Below, piece by piece: positions 33,695 through 42,994 of a stretch of 56,866 nt of DNA. The notes under the pieces are model-generated. The model saw nothing but the letters and a program-made list of their open reading frames with translations, was not told the DNA's origin and searched no databases. The number at the start of each line of letters is the position of its first letter. Within the stretch, counting starts at the first letter, position 1. A program made the position numbers and the translations under genes. Origin of the DNA: JABFXC01 sp045804265 (GTDB lineage: Bacteria; Gemmatimonadota; Gemmatimonadetes; Gemmatimonadales; Gemmatimonadaceae); contig JBJMNK010000158.1 in NCBI GenBank assembly GCA_045804265.1, positions 1 through 56,866 on the forward strand, in the 5' to 3' direction.

Positions 33695-34617
33695 GCGCGA
33701 TCGTGGTCGGTGTGGACGGCGGCGGATCGAAGACGCGAGTGATCGTCGCCGACGAGACGGGAAAGACGATTGGCGAGACCGACGGCCCCGCGTCGGCGGT
33801 ACGTCCGGGGAAGGCCGATCATTCGGCGACGGTCATCGCCGAAACCGTAAGGCAGGCGCTCCAGGACGCCGAGCTGGGACTGATCGTTCCGCGCGTGCTC
33901 TGCGTCGGCGTCGCGGGAGTGGGACGTGAGCCCGAGCGTCAGGCGCTCTGGCAGGCGCTGGCCGCGCTCGAGCTGGCGGACGAAGTCGTCGTCCATCCGG
34001 ATGCGACGATCGCCCTCGACGACGCGTTCAACGACGGCGTGGGCGTGCTGCTGATCGCCGGTACCGGCTCGGTCGCATTCGGTCGCGGCCCGACCGGCAC
34101 GATCGCGCGGTGCGGCGGCTGGGGGCCGAACATCGGCGACGAGGGGAGCGGCGCGTGGATCGGCCGGCGCGCGTTATCGGTGGTCACGGCGGCGAGCGAC
34201 GGTCGTGAGCCTGAGACGGCGCTCACCGGCGCCATCCTGACGGCGGCGCAGGTGAACGACGTCAACGACCTGATCGCGTGGGCCGCGCAGGCGACGCCGG
34301 CGATGCTGGCGACGCTCGCGCCGGCAGTGATCAGCGAGGCTGAAGCGGGCGATCTTCGCGCGAACGCGCTCCTCAGCATGGCCGCAGAGGAGCTGGTACT
34401 GCACGTGCGAGCGCTGGCGCGACAGCTCTTCATGGATGAGCGCGCGGCGGTTCCGGTCGCGCTCACCGGCGGACTGCTGAAGCGCGGCGCCCCGCTGCGC
34501 AAGCGCCTCGAGCAGCGGATGAAGAGCGCCGTTCCCGGCGCGCAGGTGCAGTCGGCCGACGTCGACGCGGCGCGCGGCGCGGTGCGCGACGCGCTGCGCA
34601 TCCTCGCCACTGCCTGA
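33691..34617 (+). CDS. BadF/BadG/BcrA/BcrD-type ATPase, N-acetylglucosamine kinase-like
   Basis: An ASKHA-fold kinase of 308 residues. The phosphate-1 loop IVVGVDGGGSKTRVIVAD lies at the start, the phosphate-2 loop LIAGTGSVAFG near residue 120, then WGPNIGDEGSGAWIGRRAL, and the adenosine motif ALTGGLLKRG. This resembles eukaryotic-type GlcNAc kinases. ATG 33691 overlaps the symporter stop as ATGA. It would make GlcNAc-6-P (or the glucosamine form) for the upstream NagB-LmbE fusion. Gene order supports the substrate; sequence alone does not prove it. Confidence 0.88.
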   Translation: MSAIVVGVDGGGSKTRVIVADETGKTIGETDGPASAVRPGKADHSATVIAETVRQALQDAELGLIVPRVLCVGVAGVGREPERQALWQALAALELADEVVVHPDATIALDDAFNDGVGVLLIAGTGSVAFGRGPTGTIARCGGWGPNIGDEGSGAWIGRRALSVVTAASDGREPETALTGAILTAAQVNDVNDLIAWAAQATPAMLATLAPAVISEAEAGDLRANALLSMAAEELVLHVRALARQLFMDERAAVPVALTGGLLKRGAPLRKRLEQRMKSAVPGAQVQSADVDAARGAVRDALRILATA

Positions 34618-34657
34618 CCGCCGGCGAACAGCTGCCTGACGGGCGGCGACCGCCTGC

Positions 34658-37162
34658 CTAACGGCCGCCTCGCGCCCAGTCGGGTGCGGTCGCGGCCTTC
34701 CCGCCGGGATACGGCACATTCGGGCCCTTGATCGCGACCCACAGCACGCGGTTGAACTGGTCGTCGTCGATCCGGTCCTCGCCGCGGAAATCGAAATGTG
34801 CCGACGCGCCAGTGCCCGCCGAGCGCGGGGGTGTCCGCTCGTCGAGCGAGACGCCCGGCGTGAGCGGCAGGTAGGGCGCGAGGTCCGGCGAATCGCGCCA
34901 GATGTCGCGCAGCGGCGCACCGTAATGATCGAACTGCGACAGAGAGCCGAGATGCAGCAGCTCGGCGATGGTCGCGATGACGTCGGTCGTGTTCGCCCAG
35001 CGATGATGGACGCCGGCCCGCGCCCACGGTGAGATCACCAGCAGCGGTGAGCGATGCGAGTCGACGTGGTCGGGGCCATCCTGCGCGTCGTCCTCGAGGA
35101 CGAAGACCACGGTGCTCTTCCAGAACGGACTCTTCGACAGCGCTTCGATCACGCGCCCGAGCGCGAGGTCGTTGTCGGCCATGTGCGCCCGTGCGGTGGG
35201 CCGGCCAGCGGACGCGCCCTCGGTGTGATCGTTAGGCAGGCGCATGATCTCGAGCGCCGGCATGCTCCCCTTCTTCACGAACTCGTTCAGCTCGGCGATC
35301 CAGACGTCGGCGCGCCGCTGGTCCTGGATGTGGAGATCGAAGCCGGCGAAATCGGGATTCGTGTTCGGCACGAGGAAGGGCTTGAGTCCGCGATAGGTGA
35401 CGCCCTGGCCGCCGTTCGCGGCCGGGATGTCGATGGTGAACTCGCCGTAATTGCGGAAGCTGATCTTCGCTCGCTGCGCGAGGTCCCAGAGATATCCGTT
35501 CGCTGGCTCGTTGACGTCGTCGCCAGGCGCCGCCTGGCCGCTGCGCGCGAGGTCCATCCCGGTCCCATTGGTCCCCTCGTAGTCGTAGGTGCGGCCGCGA
35601 TCCGAGTAGTTCGACTGCACCGTCTTCTCGACGTAATCGGTCGCGTACGCCGCCGTCGACCAGTTGTGACCGTCGGCGCTCACCTCGGCGTTGACGAAGA
35701 ACCGGTCGAAGATCCCGAAGCGCTCGGCCAGCGCATGATGGTTCGGCGTGATCTTGCGGGGGAAGAAGACCAGCGACGTGTCGCCGTCGGCCTGCGGCAG
35801 GTCGCCCAGCACCTGGTCGTACGTGCGATTCTCCTTGATCACGTAGATCACGTGCTCGATCGGCGGCATCGTGCCCGCCGTCATGCTCGCCGGCCGGTCC
35901 CACAGGTTCGCCGCGGCGACGCGGCGCGTATAGTCGGCGAGCGCCGGTGACGACGACGGCGGCATTGCGATCGTCGTGATCGTGCCGTGCAGCTGCCCGA
36001 GCGTGTACTGATCGGAGTTGCGGCGGCGAGTCGGCCGGTAGAGGTCGGGGTTCGCCGACGGCGGTCCACCCTTCGCCGACAACACGATCAGCGAATCCGT
36101 GCCGACGGCCGCGAGTGCGGTCGGGTACCAGTCCACCGGGATCCGCCCGGCGAGCCGGTCGCCGCCGTCAGGCATACTCGCTGAGGGGCCGCCGCGTGCG
36201 GCGGCCGACAAGTCGAACACCGCAACAGCGTTGTTGTCGGCCTCGGCCACGTACAGCCGGACGCCATCGCGCGAGAGGGCCAGCGCGTTAGGCGTGCTTC
36301 CCTCACCCGGGCCGGCCGGTGCCGGGTCGCGAAGCTCGGCAACGGTCGCCCCGGTGCGAGTGTCGATCGCGAGCACCCGGTCGGTGCTGCTCGACGCCAC
36401 GAAGAGCCGGGAGCCGTCGGCGTTGAGGAGCATCGCCGACGGATGTCGTCCGCCGGCGAACGGCCCACGCGCGCGCAGCGTGCCGTCGTGCTGCGCGGAG
36501 AACGCGGCGACGGTGCTCGCGCCGCTCGCGCCCCACGCCGAGACGTAGACATCGCCCGCGGGCGACACGACCACTCCGTAGGGATAGTGCCCGGCAGCGT
36601 AGCGGCCGACGACGCGGCCGCTGGCCACCTCGACGACCGCGAGGGAATCGGCGAGATTCTCGGCCGCGTATACCCAACGACCGTCAGGCGAGACGGCGAC
36701 GCCCGCCGGATAGCGGACACCGTCGCCCTTCGTCCGGCGGGGCGCGAGCAGGATCGTGTCGCGCAGCGTCGCGGTGGTACCGCTCCAGTCATAACGGTAG
36801 ACCGCGTCCTCGTTTCCGCCCGACGCGTAGACCGTGCGGCCATCCGGCGACATCGCGACGCCGACGAACGCCGCTCGTTGCTCGAGCAGCTGCGATGTCC
36901 CGTTCGCCCTGTCGATCAGCTCGACGCCCTGCTTCTCGTAGCCGCTGAGCAGCACCGCCGCGCGACGACCGTCGGCCGAGAGCGCTACGCCTAACGGGAA
37001 CGATCCGGCGAGCCGCGACGACTTCGAGACCGGGTCGAGATAGCGGCCCGTCGGCAGTCGTTCGCGGTCAGCGGGCGCTTCGCCAGCGCCGTGCGAGGCG
37101 CGGCAGCCAGCAGCAAGGGCGGCGACGACGAGGACGGGAAAAACGTGAGCGGTCGTTCGCAT
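34658..37162 (-). CDS. lipoprotein with YncE-type beta-propeller and C-terminal phosphoesterase domain
   Basis: An 834-residue exported protein; signal HVFPVLVVAALAAGC. Residues about 45-400 form propeller blades of the SPDGRTVYASGG, SPDGRWVYAAEN and NADGSRLFVASS type. The C-terminal half is a phosphoesterase (PF04185-like): VIYVIKENRTYDQVLGDLP, then the HNWSTAAYATDYVEK metal region and VFVLEDDAQDGPDHVDSHR. Known relatives are annotated as bifunctional YncE/alkaline phosphatase-family proteins. The stop codon TAG lies inside a GCCTAACG motif copy. It converges with the kinase gene. Confidence 0.88.
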   Translation of the reverse strand: MRTTAHVFPVLVVAALAAGCRASHGAGEAPADRERLPTGRYLDPVSKSSRLAGSFPLGVALSADGRRAAVLLSGYEKQGVELIDRANGTSQLLEQRAAFVGVAMSPDGRTVYASGGNEDAVYRYDWSGTTATLRDTILLAPRRTKGDGVRYPAGVAVSPDGRWVYAAENLADSLAVVEVASGRVVGRYAAGHYPYGVVVSPAGDVYVSAWGASGASTVAAFSAQHDGTLRARGPFAGGRHPSAMLLNADGSRLFVASSSTDRVLAIDTRTGATVAELRDPAPAGPGEGSTPNALALSRDGVRLYVAEADNNAVAVFDLSAAARGGPSASMPDGGDRLAGRIPVDWYPTALAAVGTDSLIVLSAKGGPPSANPDLYRPTRRRNSDQYTLGQLHGTITTIAMPPSSSPALADYTRRVAAANLWDRPASMTAGTMPPIEHVIYVIKENRTYDQVLGDLPQADGDTSLVFFPRKITPNHHALAERFGIFDRFFVNAEVSADGHNWSTAAYATDYVEKTVQSNYSDRGRTYDYEGTNGTGMDLARSGQAAPGDDVNEPANGYLWDLAQRAKISFRNYGEFTIDIPAANGGQGVTYRGLKPFLVPNTNPDFAGFDLHIQDQRRADVWIAELNEFVKKGSMPALEIMRLPNDHTEGASAGRPTARAHMADNDLALGRVIEALSKSPFWKSTVVFVLEDDAQDGPDHVDSHRSPLLVISPWARAGVHHRWANTTDVIATIAELLHLGSLSQFDHYGAPLRDIWRDSPDLAPYLPLTPGVSLDERTPPRSAGTGASAHFDFRGEDRIDDDQFNRVLWVAIKGPNVPYPGGKAATAPDWARGGR

Positions 37163-37278
37163 GGGCGGGATGAGGAGGTTGCCTGTATCGGTGGGGGATA
37201 TTGCGAAGCGCGTCGTCCCGTCGCAACATCGGCGCATCAATCGGTCCCGCGCAGCCCACGCCCTCCCACCTGACGAAC

Positions 37279-37926
37279 ATGCGAATCTCGATCGTCCTCC
37301 TCTCGACAGTGCTCGCGCTCACGCTGCCTGACACTGCGCGCGCGCAGCAGCCGGCGCCTGCGCCGTCTTCACCGCGGCCCCAGCCGCCGCTCCGTTTTGC
37401 GGCGAGCAGCTTCGCGAGCGTCGAAGTTCACCTCAACGCGCGGCGGATCGGCTCGCGGTGGTACGCCGAGGACGCTGCGCTCGCCGGGCCGGCGCGCATC
37501 GCGATCAGCTACGGGCAGCCGCATGCGCGCGGTCGCCAGGTCTTCGGTCGACTGATCCCGCTCGACACCGTCTGGCGCTTCGGCGCGAACGAAGCGACCA
37601 CCCTGCACGCCGACGTCGACCTGACCCTCGGCGACCTGAAGATTCCGCGCGGCGACTACTCGCTCTTCGTGCTCTACACCAAGTCCGGCTCGCAGCTCAT
37701 CGTCAACCGCGGAACCGCGATGTGGGGAACCGACTACGATTCGACGAAGGACGTTGGGCGCGTGCCTCTGACGAGCCGCACGATGGCCGAGCCCGAAGAG
37801 TCGCTGACGATCTATCTCATTCCCGATTCGCCGCGCCCGTCGGAGGGCTACGGCGAGATGCGCGGGGTGCTCAGGATCGAGTGGGGAACCACTGAGCTGA
37901 GCACCCGCTGGTCTGTTGCGCCGTGA
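37279..37926 (+). CDS. DUF2911 family secreted protein
   Basis: A 215-residue exported protein. Signal peptide ISIVLLSTVLALTLPDTARA, probably cut before QQPAP. The mature domain has the DUF2911 signature: ARIAISYGQPHARGRQVFG, VWRFGANEATTL, VDLTLGDLKIPRGDYSLFVL and LIVNRGTAMWGTDYD. The function of this family is unknown; it is common in Bacteroidota and Gemmatimonadota. Divergent from the phosphoesterase gene and convergent (3 bases) with the last HEAT gene. Confidence 0.88.
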   Translation: MRISIVLLSTVLALTLPDTARAQQPAPAPSSPRPQPPLRFAASSFASVEVHLNARRIGSRWYAEDAALAGPARIAISYGQPHARGRQVFGRLIPLDTVWRFGANEATTLHADVDLTLGDLKIPRGDYSLFVLYTKSGSQLIVNRGTAMWGTDYDSTKDVGRVPLTSRTMAEPEESLTIYLIPDSPRPSEGYGEMRGVLRIEWGTTELSTRWSVAP

Positions 37927-37929
37927 CGC

Positions 37930-38811
37930 TCACCCGCGAGGAGACGGCGCGCGGCCGGTCAGCACCTGCTCGAACAAGTCGAGCGCGCGGGGGTCTCCGG
38001 ACTCGCCGAGCCAGAACATCGCGCGCGCTCGAACCCGCTGGTCCTTGTTGCTGCGCGCGGCCTCGATGAGCGGCTCGACGCCTTCGCCGTTGCGAAGCTG
38101 TGAGAGCGCGAACACCGCCTGCTCCTTCACGCTCTCCTCATCGTTCTCATCGTCGCGCGATCCCCGGGGGTAGAACGGATCGTCGCTTCCGTTGACCTTC
38201 GCCGCGGCGTACTGCCCAAGCCAGAAGATGACGTCGTGCTTCCGCGAGCCGCGGCGCGCGGCGTTGGTCGTCTTCGCGATGCGCAGGAGCGTTGGCCAGG
38301 CGACGACGTCGCGACCGAGCATCGCCGGCAGGACGGCGCGATTGGCGACGCGTCCCTGATCGTCACGCTCGGCCAGCGACAGCAGGTATTTCGATCCTTC
38401 ATCGGCCGATACTTCGCCGAGCTCGGTGACCCCGGCCTGGACTGGCGGCACGGGCCCGAGGTAATCGCGCAGCACGCTCACCCGTCCCCCGGCGACATCG
38501 AGGACGATTCGCACCGGACCGGGGACGCAGTTGGACATGTCCGTGTCCGAGTTGTAGCTCCCCATGATCGAAGTGCCGACGCGGATGAAGCTGTGCCCAT
38601 CGCCGCAGGCATTGTCGCGGGAAGGAAACTCGAACTGGACGGTCCCCGTCTGCACCGCGGCAATGCGCGCCGCGAGCGTTTCCTGTGCGGTAAGGCGCGT
38701 CGCCATCGCCGGCATCGCGGCCACGAGAGCGGCGGCGACCAACGTGCGCCGCGCCACGACCGTTAGGCACGCGTGGTCGCGCATGATGATGTTCGTCATG
38801 ATCGTCCTCAT
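37930..38811 (-). CDS. secreted HEAT-repeat protein (third of three)
   Basis: 293 residues. An export signal (VVARRTLVAAALVAAMPAMA) leads into a beta-rich domain with two cysteines (RDNACGDGHSFIRVG, DMSNCVPGPVRIVLD) shared with the 38808 protein, then alpha-helical HEAT-type repeats (KHDVIFWLGQYA, VKEQAVFALSQLRNG, VRARAMFWLGESGD). ATGA overlap with the preceding HEAT gene. The operon starts with an ECF sigma/anti-sigma pair. The repeats probably form a binding scaffold in the periplasm; the partner is unknown. Confidence 0.8.
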   Translation of the reverse strand: MRTIMTNIIMRDHACLTVVARRTLVAAALVAAMPAMATRLTAQETLAARIAAVQTGTVQFEFPSRDNACGDGHSFIRVGTSIMGSYNSDTDMSNCVPGPVRIVLDVAGGRVSVLRDYLGPVPPVQAGVTELGEVSADEGSKYLLSLAERDDQGRVANRAVLPAMLGRDVVAWPTLLRIAKTTNAARRGSRKHDVIFWLGQYAAAKVNGSDDPFYPRGSRDDENDEESVKEQAVFALSQLRNGEGVEPLIEAARSNKDQRVRARAMFWLGESGDPRALDLFEQVLTGRAPSPRG

Positions 38812-40094
38812 GGCCCGGTCACCAGGTCGGTGATCGCCTTTGTCACAGCCGGATCGTTCTTCTGGCCAAGCCAGAAGAGTGCTTTCTTCCGCAGCTCGGT
38901 GCCGTCGTGCCCGTGGACGATCGCGAGTAACTTGTCGGTCGCTGCCTGGTCATTGCGCTGCGAGAGCACGAAGATCGCGTGCTCCTTCACTTCCTCGTTC
39001 GACGCCGCATCGTAGAACGCGGCGATCTCGGTGGTCGCGATGTCGCCCTGCCCCGCCCAGAAGATCGCCTTTTTTCGCGCCTCCACCGGCTCGTTCTCGT
39101 CGCGCGCTACCGACATCACCCACTTCCTTGCCTCGCTGTCGTCGGACTGCGCCATCGACATGAGGATCTGGTTCCTGATCCCGTCGCTGTTCACCCTTCC
39201 GAAAAGGTCGCGGAGGAAGCGCAGGTCATCCGCCGTCGTCGCGTCGCTGTGGCCGAGTGCGAACACGGCCTTCTCGCGCACCCCCGCCGGCGTGTTGGCG
39301 TCGCCGGCGATCGCGCGCACTTCGCGCCGACCGCGCTCATCGCTCGACTGGCCGAGCCAGAAGACCGCCTGGCTGCGAATCCTCTCCGAGCCACCGTTAT
39401 GAGCGAGGTCGATCAGCGATGGCGTGCCCACGTTGCCTGGCAGCCGCGAGAGCGCGAATACCGCCGCCTCGGCAATGCTCTTCTTTCCGTCGTCGCCAGA
39501 CTTCGCCAGCTCGGTGAGCGGCGCAACCATCGACGCGTCGCCGAGCATCCCCGCCCACCTGATCGCGTTGCGTCGCATCTCCGTCGGCAGCGAGGCGCGA
39601 CGTCCGATTGCGAGCAGGCGCGGCGCGATGTCGGCGCTGTCGGCGACGATCGCCGGCATGAGCACACTCCGCGCGTCGGCATCGCTCCCCTGTTCCGCGA
39701 GGTCGAGGAAATAGGCGGCCGCCGCCGGCGCCGACACGACGCCCAGGTCGATGACGTGCCCGCTCGATGCACTCCAGCTTCCACCGATGCGGGTTCGGAT
39801 CGCGACGATGCCGGAGGGTCCGATCTGGAGCGAGACTCGCGCCGCCCCATGGCGGCAGTTGGTATTCGTCCAGCGACCCTCGAACGTGCTGGTCGAGTTC
39901 ATCATGAAGTTGTCGCCGACGCCGAACATCTCGTTGCCGTCGCCGCAGACGTCCGGGCGGGTGGCGTAGGTCATCCGGACCTCCCCCTGCCCCGCCGACG
40001 AGACCCGGGAAGCGATCGACTGCGCACCGGCCGCGGCCGTGCCTAACGCGAGCGCGGCGGCGACACGCGCGGCGTTGCGAATGATCCGGTTCAT
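38808..40094 (-). CDS. secreted HEAT-repeat protein (second of three)
   Basis: 428 residues. Signal peptide ending AAAGAQS, then a beta-rich domain with RPDVCGDGNEMFGVGDN and TNTNCRHGAARVSLQIG (same two-Cys arrangement as its downstream paralogue), then at least seven HEAT-like units with the recurring core KKAIFWAGQ, KEHAIFVLSQ, RKKALFWLGQ. The units are about 35 residues apart. It overlaps the next gene as ATGA and the previous gene by 4 bases. Confidence 0.82.
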   Translation of the reverse strand: MNRIIRNAARVAAALALGTAAAGAQSIASRVSSAGQGEVRMTYATRPDVCGDGNEMFGVGDNFMMNSTSTFEGRWTNTNCRHGAARVSLQIGPSGIVAIRTRIGGSWSASSGHVIDLGVVSAPAAAAYFLDLAEQGSDADARSVLMPAIVADSADIAPRLLAIGRRASLPTEMRRNAIRWAGMLGDASMVAPLTELAKSGDDGKKSIAEAAVFALSRLPGNVGTPSLIDLAHNGGSERIRSQAVFWLGQSSDERGRREVRAIAGDANTPAGVREKAVFALGHSDATTADDLRFLRDLFGRVNSDGIRNQILMSMAQSDDSEARKWVMSVARDENEPVEARKKAIFWAGQGDIATTEIAAFYDAASNEEVKEHAIFVLSQRNDQAATDKLLAIVHGHDGTELRKKALFWLGQKNDPAVTKAITDLVTGP

Positions 40095-41557
40095 TGGTTG
40101 ATGATCTCCATCAGCAGTTGCTTGGCCCGCGGATCGTTCTTCTGCGCCAGCCAGAAGAGCGCCTTCTTCCGCATCTCCACGTCCTTGTCCGTCTTCGCGA
40201 TCTCGATGAGCTTGTCGGTCGCCGCTGCCTCACGGCGCTCGGAGAGCACGAAGATGAAGTGCTCCTTGAGATCCTGATCGTCGAGCTTCGGGTAGAGCGC
40301 GAGCAGTGTGTTGATGTCCAACCCATGCCGCTGTCCGGCCCAGAACAGCGCCTTCTTCCGCACCTCGACCGGCTGCTTCGAATTCTGGACGATGCTCAGC
40401 ATCCACTTTGAGCCTTCGTCGCCGGGCGTCTCGGACATCGCCTGGATGATCGCGTTCTGGATCTCCTCGCTGTTGGTCTTGTCGAACAGCGACTGGAGGA
40501 ACGCGGTGTTCTCCGGCGTGCGACGCGATGACTGCCCGAGCCAGAAGACCGCCTTGGCGCGAAGCTCTTCGGGCGCACTGGACTCCGCATAGGCGCGCAG
40601 CGTCGCGTTCCCCTTGTCGGTGTTGGTGTTCGCCAGCGCGAAGATCGCCTTCTCCTGGACCTCCTCATCGGTCGAGCTGTGCAGGATCGAGTCGAGCGCG
40701 GTCAACGCCTTGTCCGAATGGACCTGCGACAGCCAGAACACTGCCTGACGACGCACTTCCACGTCGGGATCGGTGCGCGCCGCCGCGAGGAGGATGTCGG
40801 CGCTCTCCTCGCTCTCCTTCTGCGCGACAAGGAAGACCGCCTTCCGCCGCAGTCCGACCGAGCAGGCGTCGCGCTTGGCCAGCACCTGCTTGAGGATCGG
40901 GATCGCGCGCTCGGAGTCCATCTGCAGCAGCGCCATCAGCGCCGCGACCCGCATGTCGTTGTCGTCGTCCTCGCTGGGACAGTCTGCTGACCCGCTTCCA
41001 CCGCGTCCGCTGCCACGCCCTCCGCCTAACGCGATGCCGTTGCCAGAACCGGTCCCGCTTCCACTATCGGCGGCCTCGATCAGGCTCTTCATCGCATCGG
41101 GGTCGCCACGCTTCGCGAGCGCGCCCTGGATGCGGACGGCGAGCGTCCCCGCATCGCCGTTGCTCGCGGCCTGCGGGAAGCGCCGCTGCTGGTCCTGCAG
41201 CACGTCGAGCGCGGTGCGGAGGTCGCGCTCGTTGCCGAGTCGCGACAGCGCGAACGCCTGGTAGTACATCGCATCGGCGACGTACTGCGACTGCGGATAA
41301 CGCCGCTCGACATCGCGGAAGAGCGTCGCCGCGCGGCGGTACTCGCCGCGATTGAGCGCTTCACGTGCAACCTTGTAGAGCGAATCGGCGGGGTCATCGC
41401 GATGCGCTTGTTCCCAGGCGCGCGCGGCGCCGATTCCCGCGTCGCTCTCGTAGCGCGCGCCCACGGCAACTACCCCGTCGTGGCGCGCCAGTCCTCCCTG
41501 TGCCGCGATCGCGCTCAGCGCGATGGCGATCGTCGTCATGATACGCATGGTCATCAC
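40091..41557 (-). CDS. secreted TPR/HEAT-repeat protein (first of three)
   Basis: 488 residues. The start is GTG 41557 or one of the ATGs at 41554 or 41548. After a signal-like hydrophobic stretch (IMTTIAIALSAIAAQGG), residues about 50-130 look like tetratricopeptide repeats (YKVAREALNRGEYRRAATLF), followed by a Gly/Ser-rich linker and eight HEAT-like units (RRKAVFLVAQK, RRQAVFWLSQV, QEKAIFALANT, RAKAVFWLGQS, RKKALFWAGQR, KEHFIFVLSER, RKKALFWLAQK). It lies 4 bases after the anti-sigma gene. Confidence 0.82.
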   Translation of the reverse strand: MMTMRIMTTIAIALSAIAAQGGLARHDGVVAVGARYESDAGIGAARAWEQAHRDDPADSLYKVAREALNRGEYRRAATLFRDVERRYPQSQYVADAMYYQAFALSRLGNERDLRTALDVLQDQQRRFPQAASNGDAGTLAVRIQGALAKRGDPDAMKSLIEAADSGSGTGSGNGIALGGGRGSGRGGSGSADCPSEDDDNDMRVAALMALLQMDSERAIPILKQVLAKRDACSVGLRRKAVFLVAQKESEESADILLAAARTDPDVEVRRQAVFWLSQVHSDKALTALDSILHSSTDEEVQEKAIFALANTNTDKGNATLRAYAESSAPEELRAKAVFWLGQSSRRTPENTAFLQSLFDKTNSEEIQNAIIQAMSETPGDEGSKWMLSIVQNSKQPVEVRKKALFWAGQRHGLDINTLLALYPKLDDQDLKEHFIFVLSERREAAATDKLIEIAKTDKDVEMRKKALFWLAQKNDPRAKQLLMEIINQ

Positions 41558-41561
41558 CGTC

Positions 41562-42425
41562 TCAGGTTTCAGGCGAAAGCGCCCGGAGTCTTGTCATGAT
41601 CTGGCGATGCCGGACGGCATCGTCGATGATCCCGAGATCGGCTGCCTCGCCGTGCGCCCCCGGAAGGCGCGAGATCTGGGCGAGCACGAGCTCGAGATCC
41701 TCCAGCAACTGCTTGAACTGCCGATCCTTCGCCGCGGGCGAATCGATCAGCATGCGCGTCGTGCCGAGCAGGTCGCCCGCCCACGTCGCGATGGTGGTGT
41801 CGCTGCGTCCGGCGCGCGCATCGCTGCGCAGCGCCACCAGCAGCGCTTCGGTCGCCACCAGGTGCTGCATGGTCGCGACGCGATACGGCAGCGTCGCCTC
41901 GGTCGCGGTGGCGTCCGTCGCGCGCGGCGTGCGTCCGCCTCCGGAGGAGCTGGCGACGCGCACCGTCGTCCGCGCGTCAGGCAGCGTCCCGGCGCGAGTG
42001 GTGTCCTCGTGCAACGCCACGCTCGGCGCGACCGGCGACGGGATCACCGGCCCGGTGCCGCCCGAGGGAACGTCGGCGGCGCCGAGCCGCGGCGCTCCGC
42101 CGGTCGCCGGGGGACTCGATTGAGCCACGGCCGGCGCCGGCGCGCCATGTGCGCTGGTCGCCGCGGTCCGGCGGCCGATCACGACCCCGATCACCAGGGT
42201 GGCCGCGAGCGCGGCGACCACCGCGAACATCCGCCGTTGCCGCGCGGTGAAGGGGAGAACGCGCACGGGCACGTCGTGCATGATGCTCTCCGTGCTGCCC
42301 GCATCAGATGCGCCGCGCGCGGCGGCGATCGCTGCCCACATCTCGGCGCGCGGCGTCTCGGGCGCGCGATTGTGCTCGCGCGCGGCCTCCTGCAGCACCT
42401 CGTCGAACCGATCGTCGCTGGTCAT
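41562..42425 (-). CDS. membrane-anchored anti-sigma factor-like protein
   Basis: 287 residues with a short cytoplasmic N-terminus (DDRFDEVLQEAAREHNRAPE), one transmembrane helix at about 66-87 (MFAVVAALAATLVIGVVIG) and a large Pro/Ala/Ser-rich periplasmic part. No zinc-binding HxxxCxxC motif of ZAS-type anti-sigma factors is visible, so the assignment rests on topology and on the ATGA overlap with the ECF sigma gene. It probably holds the sigma factor inactive until an envelope signal arrives. Confidence 0.75.
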   Translation of the reverse strand: MTSDDRFDEVLQEAAREHNRAPETPRAEMWAAIAAARGASDAGSTESIMHDVPVRVLPFTARQRRMFAVVAALAATLVIGVVIGRRTAATSAHGAPAPAVAQSSPPATGGAPRLGAADVPSGGTGPVIPSPVAPSVALHEDTTRAGTLPDARTTVRVASSSGGGRTPRATDATATEATLPYRVATMQHLVATEALLVALRSDARAGRSDTTIATWAGDLLGTTRMLIDSPAAKDRQFKQLLEDLELVLAQISRLPGAHGEAADLGIIDDAVRHRQIMTRLRALSPET

Positions 42426-42994
42426 GCCCACTCTCCCACGAATGCCTGCAGTGCGTCGCGCAGCTTCGCCCTCGCTCTCGACAGCTGCGCCTTCGACGTG
42501 CCCGGCTGGACGCCGAGCACCTCACCGATCTCCTCGTGCGTGTACCCTTCCGCGTCGTGCAGCAGGAACACCGTTCGATATCCCTCCGGCAGCGCGGCGA
42601 TCGCCGCCGCCAGCCTCGTCTTCAGGTCCGGCTCGGCCTCGCGCCGCGAGCTGCCTAACGTCATCGCCTCGTCGAGCGAGGCTTCGCGCTGCCGAAGCGT
42701 CTTCACCTTGCGCATCCCGTTGAGGATCACCGAGACCGCGATCGTGTGCAGCCAGGTCGAGAATTTCGACTCGCCGCGGAAGTCGTTCAGCCGGCTGAAG
42801 GCGCGGATGAACGCATCCTGGGTGAAGTCGCGCGCCAGCTCGTCGTTTCCCGCGAAGCGGAACGCGAGCCGATAGATCCGGTCGACATGCGCCTCGTACA
42901 GGGCGCGCTCGGCGGTCGGGTCACCCGCGCGGGCGCGGGCGATCAGCGCTTCTTCCAAACGATCTCCGGCAGCTGGTGAACTCGTTGAACTCAC
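42422..42994 (-). CDS. ECF-type RNA polymerase sigma factor
   Basis: 190 residues. Region 2 shows ERALYEAHVDRIYRLAFRF, then ELARDFTQDAFIRAFSRLND (the -10 binding part); region 4 shows LAAAIAALPEGYRTVFLLHD and GYTHEEIGEVLGVQPGTSKA (helix-turn-helix for -35). I prefer GTG 42994 because homology starts just after it; the longer open frame upstream is unlike protein. It leads an operon with the anti-sigma gene and three secreted HEAT-repeat genes, which are therefore its likely regulon core. Confidence 0.93.
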   Translation of the reverse strand: MSSTSSPAAGDRLEEALIARARAGDPTAERALYEAHVDRIYRLAFRFAGNDELARDFTQDAFIRAFSRLNDFRGESKFSTWLHTIAVSVILNGMRKVKTLRQREASLDEAMTLGSSRREAEPDLKTRLAAAIAALPEGYRTVFLLHDAEGYTHEEIGEVLGVQPGTSKAQLSRARAKLRDALQAFVGEWA

